Source: Prasinococcaceae sp. CCMP 1430 (Eukaryota; Prasinodermophyta; Palmophyllophyceae; Prasinococcales; Prasinococcaceae). Taken from it: a stretch of 15,010 bases of DNA. The stretch is from contig RQSC01000028.1 of assembly GCA_013416795.1 (NCBI GenBank), forward strand, positions 110,094 to 125,103, in the 5' to 3' direction. Under the pieces are notes generated by a model that worked only from the letters and a program-made list of their open reading frames with translations, did not search any database and had not been told where the DNA came from. Of the stretch, positions 7,809 through 14,330 are shown in pieces. How positions within the stretch are numbered: the stretch's first letter is position 1; each line of letters starts with the position of its first letter. The position numbers and the translations under genes were made by a program.

Positions 7809-8172
7809 CGGAAAGGACGCCGCCGCGGCGGCGGAGGAGGAGCCCGAGGTGCCCGAGGCGCAGCCGGGCGCCGAGGCGCTCGAGAAGGCACAGGCCATTG
7901 CCGGCAAGCTCAGCGAAGCGCAGACCGACATGCTGGAGAAGGCCATCGCGCTGCACTTCAAGCATCTTGAGGAGGCCGGTGGGGACGAGGGCGCGCAGAC
8001 GACCGTGGGCGCCATCGCAGCTGCGACCAACGCCGCCCTCCCAGCGACGCCGTTCACGCTCGAGCAGGTGTTCGCGTACCTGCGCACGATGGACAGCAGC
8101 GGCCGCATCATGCTCGTTGGCCACGACGACGACAGCGTCGCCACCGAGGATGTTGAGGTGCACCTCGTCTGA
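7741..8172 (+). CDS. MCM3: MCM3 C-terminal winged-helix segment (3' exon, or separate small gene)
   Basis: The frame from ATG 7741 encodes 143 aa. Residues 1-50 are Gly/Ala then Glu-rich, like the acidic linker that precedes the MCM3 C-terminus. Residues ~60-143 look like the MCM3 C-terminal winged helix: a helix LEKAIALHFKHLE, then VGAIAAATNA, PFTLEQVFAYLRTMD and IMLVG ending in VEVHLV. This corresponds to the family pattern PFT..EV.A.L..M.D...VM....V.LI. The ATPase body upstream lacks this domain. Two models fit. Either this is the last MCM3 exon, joined near 7808 across an intron that holds eIF3m, or the domain is a separate gene starting at 7741, where GCCGCCATGG is an excellent start context. 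A tailored intron join gives a total of 828 aa. Confidence 0.7.
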   Translation: MAAPPPVESGGARRGGEAGADGSGKDAAAAAEEEPEVPEAQPGAEALEKAQAIAGKLSEAQTDMLEKAIALHFKHLEEAGGDEGAQTTVGAIAAATNAALPATPFTLEQVFAYLRTMDSSGRIMLVGHDDDSVATEDVEVHLV

Positions 8173-8297
8173 GTGCTCCAACGGGGCGAGGCGCGGCGAG
8201 GCGCTTCAAGGCGCGGCGCACACACCCAGCCCGCACATGAGACATTTGAGCAACGGTCTAGCCAGTAGGGCATCACGTAAGTGAGGACGTGGCACCA

Positions 8298-8341
8298 AAG
8301 CACGTGCACGAAGCACGTGCACGCGCGCGAGCTGCGCGTGC
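8298..8341. repeat. 13-bp tandem duplication and 8-bp-stem hairpin between convergent genes
   Basis: AAGCACGTGCACG is repeated exactly head-to-tail at 8298-8310 and 8311-8323. Overlapping its end, GCACGCGC (8319-8326) pairs perfectly with GCGCGTGC (8334-8341) across a 7-nt loop. It lies in the 272-bp gap between the MCM3 winged-helix stop and the 3' end of the next minus-strand gene, where transcripts from both strands must terminate. Confidence 0.45.
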
Positions 8342-8444
8342 GCGCGAGAGAGCAGGGGCGTGGAACGTGCTGTCAGGTCTACTTTGTCGTGTCGCGCCGT
8401 GTCGCGCCATCGTTCTCTAGCTGGGTGCGCGAGTGTTCGTCCGA

Positions 8445-8696
8445 TCAGTTGAAGACCTCCTTGAGCATCTTGTTGGGGCCGGCACTGCCGTCGTCGTCGA
8501 CAAACGTGGCGCGGTGGTACGCGAGACCCGCGACGGTGCCGGCGGCGGCAGCGCCGCCGATGACGGAGGCACGGGGCAGCGAGCTCTTCGCGAGGCACGC
8601 CAGCGTGCCGGCGAGCGAGCCGAGCGTGGCCCCTCCGGCACAGCACAGGTCGGTGTGTCTTTGGCCGGCGTTGTGATGGATGCGATAGACCCTGTC
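8445..8696 (-). CDS. Small Gly-rich membrane-type protein, exon 2 (DUF1757-like?)
   Basis: Second exon, 83 codons plus stop, of the gene beginning at 9374. On the minus strand the sequence GCGCGCTTCGCAG precedes GACAGGGTCTAT, a clear 3' splice site in phase 0. The encoded part opens with DRVYRIHHNAGQRHTDL, followed by hydrophobic small-residue-rich stretches (LCCAGGATLGSLAGTLACLA and VIGGAAAAGTVAGLA) that could be two membrane helices, and ends NKMLKEVFN. The Y-R-x-x-x-N-x-x-Q-x-R-x-D pattern with GxxxG helices resembles, from memory, the uncharacterised DUF1757 family and loosely Tim17/22/23-type hairpins. The family call is tentative; the exon itself is well supported. Confidence 0.65.
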   Translation of the reverse strand, partial: DRVYRIHHNAGQRHTDLCCAGGATLGSLAGTLACLAKSSLPRASVIGGAAAAGTVAGLAYHRATFVDDDGSAGPNKMLKEVFN

Positions 8697-8933
8697 CTGC
8701 GAAGCGCGCACGCGCGCGAGGAGCGCGCGAGAAGCGCGCGAGGAGCGCGCACAAATATTTGCGCGTGAAGCGGAGCAGTAGCATGACAGCGACGGTGTCA
8801 GACGCCCGGCGCGTCAGACCTTGAGACGCGTATCGCCACTGGGTGCGCTCAAGCACCAACACCGCGCCGCAGCGCGCCCCATTCCATTGCCGCGCTCGAG
8901 CGAGCGCTGGCAGCTTCGCTGGTCGGCACGTAC
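8697..8933 (-). other. Spliceosomal intron, 237 bp
   Basis: On the minus strand the donor is GAA|GTACGT at 8933 and the acceptor TTCGCAG at 8697. Both flanking codons are intact (phase 0), joining GVE to DRVYRI. Near the 3' end it has short GCGCGCTCCTCGCGCGCTTC-type repeats in place of a plain pyrimidine tract. It shows that GT-AG introns are used in this genome. Confidence 0.75.
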
Positions 8934-9374
8934 TTCGACGCCTTCTGTGTCTGGGATGGTCGAGATCTTCGCCGCGCCCAGCGCTCCGCTCAGAGCGACG
9001 CCGCCCAGGGCCGACAGCGCCATCGTGCGCCCCGCGACGGTGGGCTTCAGCGCCGCACCCACGCCGAAGCGCCACGCCTGCACGCCGATGATGGGCACGC
9101 CGACAACGGAGCCCACCTGCCAGCCTTTTTGGAGGATGTGGCCCATGAGGTGCGCCGAGGCCGACGCCTCACGCCAGCTGCTGCCTGTGGCAGCGCCGCC
9201 GCCCTCGCCGTCGTCGCCAGTGGGGCCTGCCTGTGGCGGCGACGGGCTGGCGGGCGCCTCGCCCGGGCCATCAGCGCGGGCGGCCTCCTTGCCCGCGTTC
9301 TCGCCGCCGCCCGCCCCATCGCCAGCCCCCTGCTTCCTCTTGGCGAACGGCCACCGCCAGTCGCCGAAAGCCAT
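8934..9374 (-). CDS. Small Gly-rich membrane-type protein, exon 1 (DUF1757-like?)
   Basis: 147 codons, giving a 230-aa protein with exon 2. I chose ATG 9374 (AGAATGG, A at -3). An in-frame ATG at 9563 would add 63 low-complexity residues but sits directly on a telo-box and has poor context. The N-terminus, MAFGDWRWPFAKRKQ, is basic and aromatic, followed by a Gly/Ala/Pro/Asp linker to ~70. Then comes HLMGHILQKGWQVGSVVGVPIIGVQAW (75-101) and RTMALSALGGVALSGALGA (116-134), Gly-rich hydrophobic segments that look like membrane helices. With exon 2 this gives about four potential helices, reminiscent of small inner-membrane proteins such as the Tim17/22/23 superfamily. Function is unknown. The gene converges with MCM3 and diverges from the RING gene. 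Confidence 0.62.
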
Positions 9375-9562
9375 TCTCCCAGCTAGCGGAGCCTCGTCCC
9401 CCGCAAACCTCCCCACCCGAGGCGCCTCCTCCTCAGCGTGCGACGGGGCGGGAGCGCGTGTGACTGGCGCAGGCGGCGGCGCCGCCGCCGCCCGGCCCGT
9501 ACCTGCCCCCGCCCCCGCAGCGCCGCACCGCGCACTGCCGCCGCGCGCGCGCGCGGCACGCA

Positions 9563-9589
9563 TTAGGGTTTAGAAACGAAACAGGGTTT
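9563..9589 (-). promoter_or_regulatory. Telo-box pair upstream of the small membrane-protein gene
   Basis: The minus strand reads AAACCCTAA (complement of 9563-9571) and AAACCCTG (complement of 9582-9589). AAACCCTAA is the plant telo-box, usually close to the transcription start of translation-related and other housekeeping genes. Here it is about 190 bp upstream of the preferred start codon at 9374, consistent with a promoter/5' UTR position. Confidence 0.5.
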
Positions 9590-9856
9590 GTATCATAGAT
9601 GCAATTTGACCGTGACGCGATCGCATTCTTTGGGGTTCGGCGATTTCCATCGCCACCCTGTCAAAATGTGCTGCGCGTGCCGCGTTCGCACAGGGCTGGA
9701 CGCGTGCGTTCTGATGGAGAGCCATATGCATTTGCATGTGCGGCTCCCCAAAGCCCAACCCCAACCGCCGCGCGCGCCCGAATAAAAAAACGGCCCGACA
9801 GATCGTGGCCGTCATCGTCATCGCCGCCTGGGCCGCCTGCGCATGGCTGCGGCGTG

Positions 9857-10075
9857 TTTTTGTGTGTGTGTGGGTGATGTACACCACCTTTTGCGCGTGT
9901 GCGTGTGCGTGTGTGTGGTGGTGGGTGTGTGGGTGGGTGTGGGTGTGGGTGCGGGTGTGGGTGTGTGGGTGGGTGGGTGTGCGTGGGTGTGGGTGTGGGT
10001 GTGTGGGTGGGTGTGGGTGTGCGTGTGGGTGGGTGGGTGCTTGTGTGTGTGGAGGTGGGGTGTGGGGGGTGGGTG
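9857..10075 (+). repeat. G/T-only low-complexity tract with G-quadruplex potential
   Basis: From ~9916 the plus strand is almost exclusively G and T (GTGTGGGTGGGTGTGGG-type units), with an earlier GTGTGTGTG run from ~9857. Numerous GGG runs separated by one to four bases satisfy the usual four-run G4 pattern many times. The complementary strand is A/C-only and gives spurious His/Pro/Thr reading frames. Confidence 0.9.
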
Positions 10076-10350
10076 GCACACGCCTGCGTGCGCGCGCGCG
10101 TGTGTTCAGCCCGCCGACGCGGAGAAGCTTCCGGGCGACCGTTGGTAAAAACGCATGGCGCCCAAAAACGGGCGTGGGGGCACACGCTCGGCGTCGCTCG
10201 CGCCGAAAGCGCCTTCCGTCGAACGCCGCGGCGGTCCCGTTTGATGGCGCGACGGGCGGCGCGTCGCGGGACGCCGCGCGGCGCTCCGACATTCCGCCGA
10301 CGTTCGTTCCCGCCGACAACAACACGGACTGACCGCGCGCATGCGAACTC

Positions 10351-10410
10351 CAATCAGACAAAATGAATTTCAATTTTAAAAATTCCGATATCATGTGCGA
10401 AATTTCATCC
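10351..10410. other. AT-rich island
   Basis: A short A/T-rich stretch (AAAATGAATTTCAATTTTAA and flanks) in a GC-rich window. GAATTT (10365-10370) and AAATTC (10380-10385) are inverted around a T/A-rich centre. It could be a promoter, replication or scaffold element; nothing proves which. Confidence 0.45.
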
Positions 10411-10510
10411 GGGATTTACGGGGGGCACGCGTGCTGCTGGCGACGGCAGCACAACGGGGCGTGTGCGTGCCATCGATCCGAGGGGGGCTCGACACGCGGG
10501 GCGCGACAGG

Positions 10511-10592
10511 GGATTCCGTCGCCGACGCGCGGCTTTTGACCGGAATCCGCATGTGCCGGGAACTGGGATTCGCGGCTTGTGACCGGACTCCG
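10511..10592. repeat. Short direct and inverted repeats
   Basis: A 22-bp element beginning CGCGGCTTTTGACCGG at 10528-10549 recurs at 10571-10592 with two substitutions, 43 bp apart. GGATTCCG (10511-10518) and CGGAATCC (10541-10548) form a perfect inverted pair overlapping the first copy. Paired sites of this size can be binding sites, but no factor is recognised. Confidence 0.5.
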
Positions 10593-10957
10593 AAATCTGG
10601 CGGGAGAGCAGTAGCAGGGCGGCGGTGCGCCGAGCGCGCGTTCGAAAACGGCGCCGGCCGGACCGGCGCGGCGCCCGCGTCCGGCGTCGTTCCTGATCAA
10701 GAAGGCGGCGGGTACGTGCGCCGCGAGCGGGGCCTTTTTTCCGTCGCCGTTTTGGAATCGCCGGGCCGGGCCAGGCGCGGGCCCGCGGGTGCCACACCGC
10801 GCGCGGCGCAACCCAACCCGACACGCGCACGCGCGAGCACACACCTTCGCCTCCTGCCTGCGCGCGGCCGGTGGCCGCCGACTCGCCGCGACCGAGGGCG
10901 CAGGGGCCCGCCGTGCGCGCGCGGGCCCGCCAGCAGGCATTCGCTCGGTGGCCACAC

Positions 10958-10971
10958 GTGACGTAAGTCAC
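10958..10971. promoter_or_regulatory. bZIP/CRE-like dyad upstream of the RING gene
   Basis: GTGACGTAAGTCAC: perfect 5-bp arms GTGAC/GTCAC around GTAA, containing TGACGTAA, close to the TGACGTCA core bound by bZIP factors. It lies about 310 bp upstream of the RING gene start. GTAAGT also resembles a splice donor. Confidence 0.3.
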
Positions 10972-11278
10972 GCAGCGCGACGTGAGGCGTGGCCTGGACA
11001 AGGGAGCTTCTCTGCTCGGTACGACGCGAGCGTCGCGCGCGGCGCGCAGTGTGGCTGTCCCGACGCGTCGGACGCGCGCGCGAGGCCGCGGCGCGTGTCG
11101 GCGTGCCGGCGTGCTTGAAGTGACCGAGCTTCACACGACCACCGCCGCGCGACGCACGGGCGGCACGCACGCACACGCGCCTCCGCTGCATCCACCCACT
11201 GACACACGAGCACCCTTTTTCTGCAGTCCCTCCACGTTCCAGTCACAAAGCATCTCCGTCCACTGGCACCCTGGGCTG

Positions 11279-12280
11279 ATGGTCGACATTAGTCCCCCCA
11301 CTAAGGAAACCTTAGTGGTCTTCGTCGCGGTCTGTACCTATACTGTCTTGCTCGTACACAAGAGAGAGTATTTGTTCAACATCTGGATTCTCTGGGGCAT
11401 AGGTATCATCGTCTGGACGAGCGCGCTGCTGGTCATGTACACCGGGGCGTGGCTCGCCGCGTGGCTCGTGTGCAGCCTCGGGCTCTGCGACAGGGCTGCG
11501 CTCGCGGAGTGGGGCAGCGCCGGTTTCTGGCAAGCCATCTATGACTTTATGTCAGGTTACTACGCAGTCCAACTCTACTGCGCGGGCACGTACTGGGCCG
11601 GCCGAATCGTCGACGCTGCCAGGCCTTTCTTCGACGTCGCCATGCACGAATGGCAAGAGTTGGCAGCGCGCAGGCGCGCCAAGGCCGCGGTCGCACTGAG
11701 GCGCCTGGAGCAGGAAGCCAGGGTGCCAGCAGTGATCCGCTTCAGGCCGGTCGCGGCGCCCGGACGGCAGCCAACGCCTCAGGGTGCCCCCGCGCCTCAG
11801 GCTGCGACTGCGGCCGCAAGCACGAGCTCGGCTGCTCCTGCACGTGCGGCTGTGCAACCCGACCCCACCGGCCCGCTTGACGCACCATTCGAGCTCGAAG
11901 TCAACTCCGGCGACGCCACCCCTGCAGAGATAAGAGCCATTGTCACGGGCATCGTGGGAAGGCCCTCGGGGCAGGAGCGGCCCGAAGGCTTGGCGCTCGG
12001 GCTTGCGCCGCGATCCCTGGAGTGTGCAATCTGCCTCGATCTGATGACCAACCCCTGTAGTACGCCGTGCTGTGGCGCGAGCTTCTGCAGGGCGTGCCTG
12101 CAGGAGCACCTTGACAAAAAGCAGGCGATTGGCGCGCGCAAGGAGTGCCCGTGGTGCAACAAAGATATGCCGAGCGCGCCCGCGGTCAACCGCATACTAC
12201 GCGCAATATGCGTCGACGAGGCGGAGGCAAGGGCCCGCGGCGTCGACCCCGACTCGGAGGCCCTGGCGATAGCAGCCTGA
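11279..12280 (+). CDS. Membrane-anchored RING-type E3 ubiquitin ligase-like protein
   Basis: 333 aa from ATG 11279. The frame is open further upstream but without an ATG, and hydrophobic sequence starts immediately after this Met. Residues 11-27 (TLVVFVAVCTYTVLLVH) and 34-70 (two closely spaced helices in IWILWGIGIIVWTSALLVMY and GAWLAAWLVCSLGL) are probable transmembrane segments. Residues ~121-147 are a charged helix, then a Pro/Ala/Thr-rich linker to ~240. The C-terminal RING is C249-x2-C252, C264-C265, C270-x2-C273, C290-x2-C293. The usual Cys-Gly-His is replaced by CCGASFC, with Ala (267) where the fourth-ligand His normally sits, so it resembles C4C4-type RINGs such as that of RBBP6. 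Expected role: an E3 ligase on a membrane with its RING facing the cytosol. No specific orthologue is recognised. Confidence 0.78.
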   Translation: MVDISPPTKETLVVFVAVCTYTVLLVHKREYLFNIWILWGIGIIVWTSALLVMYTGAWLAAWLVCSLGLCDRAALAEWGSAGFWQAIYDFMSGYYAVQLYCAGTYWAGRIVDAARPFFDVAMHEWQELAARRRAKAAVALRRLEQEARVPAVIRFRPVAAPGRQPTPQGAPAPQAATAAASTSSAAPARAAVQPDPTGPLDAPFELEVNSGDATPAEIRAIVTGIVGRPSGQERPEGLALGLAPRSLECAICLDLMTNPCSTPCCGASFCRACLQEHLDKKQAIGARKECPWCNKDMPSAPAVNRILRAICVDEAEARARGVDPDSEALAIAA

Positions 12281-12436
12281 GTGCATGCCATCGTTGTGTT
12301 ACTACATGGCGATTGACGACCAGCGCGGTGTCGCGCCAATGGCATCATCCGACCATCTGTCAACACTTCACGCACACAATGTGCAGTGTGCACAGTAACT
12401 GCACACCATCCTGGCGATCACGAACTTCGCATGGAC

Positions 12437-12814
12437 AGGCGAGGACGCCGTAAAAAACTCACAGAGGGGGAAAGGGGAGCGATCACAACAGCACGGCTAG
12501 TCTACTCGACTCACACACACCGTGCACCGGAGCCATTTATTGTATGCAGACAGGGGATGACGAAGCACGACTCCGTCAGAGGGGAGCGATTCGGATCGTT
12601 CGGACATCACACACGCAAGACTGTCGACGACCACCAGGTCGTCAGATAGCTTTGCTATATACTCAACGACTAGTGTGTGTGGTATACACACACATGACTA
12701 CTTGTACTACTTCAGTACTTCGAAGTACTTCGGGAAGTACTACCACACCTCACGCACTTTACATCATAGCGATTTCGTGACATACTTCACGAGCAGAGAG
12801 AGGCGAGGACGCCG
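12437..12814. repeat. Direct repeat AGGCGAGGACGCCG flanking the hairpin cluster
   Basis: The 14-mer is perfect at 12437-12450 and 12801-12814. Similarity continues with gaps on the right (CAGAGGG..GAGCGAYCAC) and weakly on the left (ACTTCRC), suggesting two diverged copies of an ~80-bp element 364 bp apart. Confidence 0.55.
12714..12741. repeat. Overlapping AGTACTTC palindromes
   Basis: AGTACTTCGAAGTACT (12714-12729) is a perfect 16-bp palindrome. Its right half is also the left arm of a second hairpin, AGTACTTC (12724-12731) with GAAGTACT (12734-12741) around GG. Three alternating copies of one 8-mer can therefore form alternative stems. Confidence 0.8.
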
Positions 12815-13070
12815 CACGCCGGCGACCCCAGAGGGAGAGCGACCACGGACAACAGAGAGCGCACCGGCCGCGCACCACATGCGCGCGCGCAATGTGGAGC
12901 ACCCCGAAGGCGGGTTTTCACATGTTGCGAAGTCGCAGCAGACCACTGCAGCACAGTCTGAGAGCACTTTCTTATAAATGCGAGCATGTTGTCCCTGACT
13001 CCTCTCTCTCAAACGAGGCGATGCACGCGCGGCTCTGGCGCTTTCGGGCGCAGTCGGACGAGCGCGCCCT

Positions 13071-13859
13071 TCACCAGACGACGGGCTTGCCGTCCCGAGA
13101 GAAGCTGTCGCCGCCAAGGGCAGCGCCGCGCCCCGCGAGGATGGAGCGCGCGCCCTGCTCGGCCGACCTGGTCGCCTCCGCGCCGCCCATGCGCGTGCGA
13201 CACCAGCCGGGACACACGGCGGCCACGCGCACGCCCCGCGGCTCCCACTGCTCGGCCATCAGGCGCGTGGCCCGGTTGAGCGCCGCCTTGGAGACCTTGT
13301 AGGGCGCCACGAACGCCGTCGCCATCGCCGCGTCGCTCGCGTCAAAGGGCAACGAGAGGACCTCGTCGACCGTCTCGCACGCGCCCAAGCGCCGACGGTA
13401 GCCCTCGCTGACCTCCGACAGCTTGCCATAGCCGCTCGAGACGTTGAGCACGCACGCCTCGTTCTCCTGCTCGAAGGCGTCCGCCTGCATTAGCGCCTGC
13501 GCCAGCCTGACGGGCCCGATGACGTTCACCTCGAACGACTCCTCGAAGGCGGCCGCGTCCCACGAGTCGAGGTACACGCCGGCGTTGTTTACCAGCAGCG
13601 CGACACCGCCGGCATCCGCGGAAGCCCTCCGGGCCACCTCCACGACGGCCTCAGCCGCCTCGCTGTCCTTGGCGAGCGCGCGCACGTCAAGCTCCGCCGC
13701 TGCGTGCCTGCCCACGCCGCCCGGGAGGCGCTCCGCCGTGCCGCGCGCGTCGGCCGCGCGCCGCGCGACGGCCAGCACCGAGTAGCCCTCATCCGCCAGC
13801 AGCTGGGCCGCCGCGAAGCCCAGGCCGCGGTTGGCACCCGTCACTACTGCGAGCGGCAT
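13071..13859 (-). CDS. Short-chain dehydrogenase/reductase (carbonyl reductase-like)
   Basis: NAD(P)H-dependent oxidoreductase of the classical SDR type. 262 aa from ATG 13859, which lies just before the first strand; the codons upstream have only GTG. Cofactor motif TGANRGLG (7-14), the LDV adenine-ring segment (58-60), NNAG (91-94), catalytic Ser in NVSSGYGKL (S141/S142), and YKVSK with Y187 and K191. PGWCRT (217-222) is the usual post-active-site loop. The ~30-residue insertion between the Ser and Tyr (about 150-180) is typical of carbonyl reductase/menthone reductase-like SDRs (CBR1 group) compared with short fatty-acid type enzymes, suggesting a monomeric carbonyl reductase; substrate is unknown. 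No targeting peptide is evident. The start codon overlaps a plus-strand ATG at 13858. Confidence 0.9.
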   Translation of the reverse strand: MPLAVVTGANRGLGFAAAQLLADEGYSVLAVARRAADARGTAERLPGGVGRHAAAELDVRALAKDSEAAEAVVEVARRASADAGGVALLVNNAGVYLDSWDAAAFEESFEVNVIGPVRLAQALMQADAFEQENEACVLNVSSGYGKLSEVSEGYRRRLGACETVDEVLSLPFDASDAAMATAFVAPYKVSKAALNRATRLMAEQWEPRGVRVAAVCPGWCRTRMGGAEATRSAEQGARSILAGRGAALGGDSFSRDGKPVVW

Positions 13860-14097
13860 GGCTGCCACGCACACCGACCCCCCAGACACGCACCCGCCCT
13901 CCCTGCTCGCGCTCGCGCTCCAGCAGCGGCCCGCTGCGCCTGCCGCCGCACTGGGCCTGCCGCCGCGCGCCGGCCGCTGGCGCGCAGCGATGGTATGCGC
14001 GCCGCTCGAGGCGCTGCTGCTGGCGCTCGCAGGGCCTCCCGCCGCCGCCGCGGCCTCCTCTGACGAGCCACCCCCCGGTGGCGCTCCGCCGAGCTAA
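13858..14097 (+). CDS. Possible small ORF or first exon, unrecognised
   Basis: ATG at 13858 (GGCATGGCT) shares bases with the SDR start codon on the other strand. The 79 codons are Ala/Pro/Leu-rich with a mildly hydrophobic stretch (MVCAPLEALLLALAG) and no known motif. It could instead be only the SDR 5' UTR read backwards. Codon composition alone cannot separate these options in so GC-rich a region. Confidence 0.15.
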   Translation: MAATHTDPPDTHPPSLLALALQQRPAAPAAALGLPPRAGRWRAAMVCAPLEALLLALAGPPAAAAASSDEPPPGGAPPS

Positions 14098-14330
14098 CGC
14101 GCTGTGGCAACGACGCGCGGGGCAGGAGCTTCGCACAGGGCACCTATGCAACGCCAACGCGCACATGTCGTAACGTCGTGGCTTTGCAACACGAGACACC
14201 CCACGCGCAGGCGCTGGCTAGCTAGGCGCTCAGGGCGCGCTCCGCGTCGAGAATGGACGCGAGAGCAACACTTGCAGTACGGAGTATGTATGCAACGCCT
14301 ATGTGCGCGGTGTCGCAGGTCCCGCCCTAG

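Larger units (their letters stand above)
9375..11278. other. Divergent intergenic region of 1.9 kb without a convincing gene
   Basis: Between the minus-strand small membrane-protein gene and the plus-strand RING gene. Contents: telo-boxes (9563-9589), scattered copies of the CATCARAACGCATGCG-like motif (9700-9718 on the minus strand, 10146 on the plus strand), a G/T tract (9857-10075), an AT-rich island (10351-10410), short direct and inverted repeats (10511-10592) and a bZIP-like site (10958-10971). Long open frames here encode His/Pro/Thr or Arg/Ala low-complexity sequence generated by the G/T tract and high GC. An AATAAA followed by A-run at 9781-9790 has no associated coding frame. Confidence 0.5.
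12281..13070. other. Lower-GC, hairpin-dense intergenic region
   Basis: Roughly half GC by eye, clearly below its surroundings, with no conserved protein frame. It holds many short perfect stems: 12323-12336 (GCGCG/CGCGC), 12381-12404 (GTGCAGT/ACTGCAC), 12587-12598, 12626-12643 (GACGACC/GGTCGTC), 12646-12658 (ATAGC/GCTAT), 12673-12693 (GTGTGTGT/ACACACAC), 12714-12729 and 12724-12741. A TATAAA (12973-12978) faces right but no plus-strand gene follows. The region separates the RING stop from the 3' end of the dehydrogenase gene (convergent). Confidence 0.5.

Noticed and set aside
9781-9790. AATAAA plus A-run as a retrocopy poly(A) tail
   Set aside because: No coding sequence or target-site duplication is recognisable upstream on the plus strand.
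9570-10394. Long minus-strand frame rich in His, Pro and Thr
   Set aside because: Produced by translating the A/C strand of the G/T tract; no conserved motif and composition follows the repeat exactly.
10395-10961. 188-codon plus-strand frame upstream of the RING gene
   Set aside because: Starts at GTG, low-complexity Arg/Ala/Gly, crosses repeats and a dyad; typical GC-driven frame.
10982-11278. N-terminal extension of the RING protein
   Set aside because: Open frame begins at GTG and has no ATG before 11279; sequence is Arg/Thr-rich with no similarity to known domains.
12540-12600. C/D box snoRNA candidate (GATGACGA near 12556)
   Set aside because: Box C is imperfect and no box D with a terminal stem was found at a suitable distance.
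12973-12978. TATAAA as a promoter for a plus-strand gene
   Set aside because: The frame that follows is antisense to the well-supported dehydrogenase and has no motifs.
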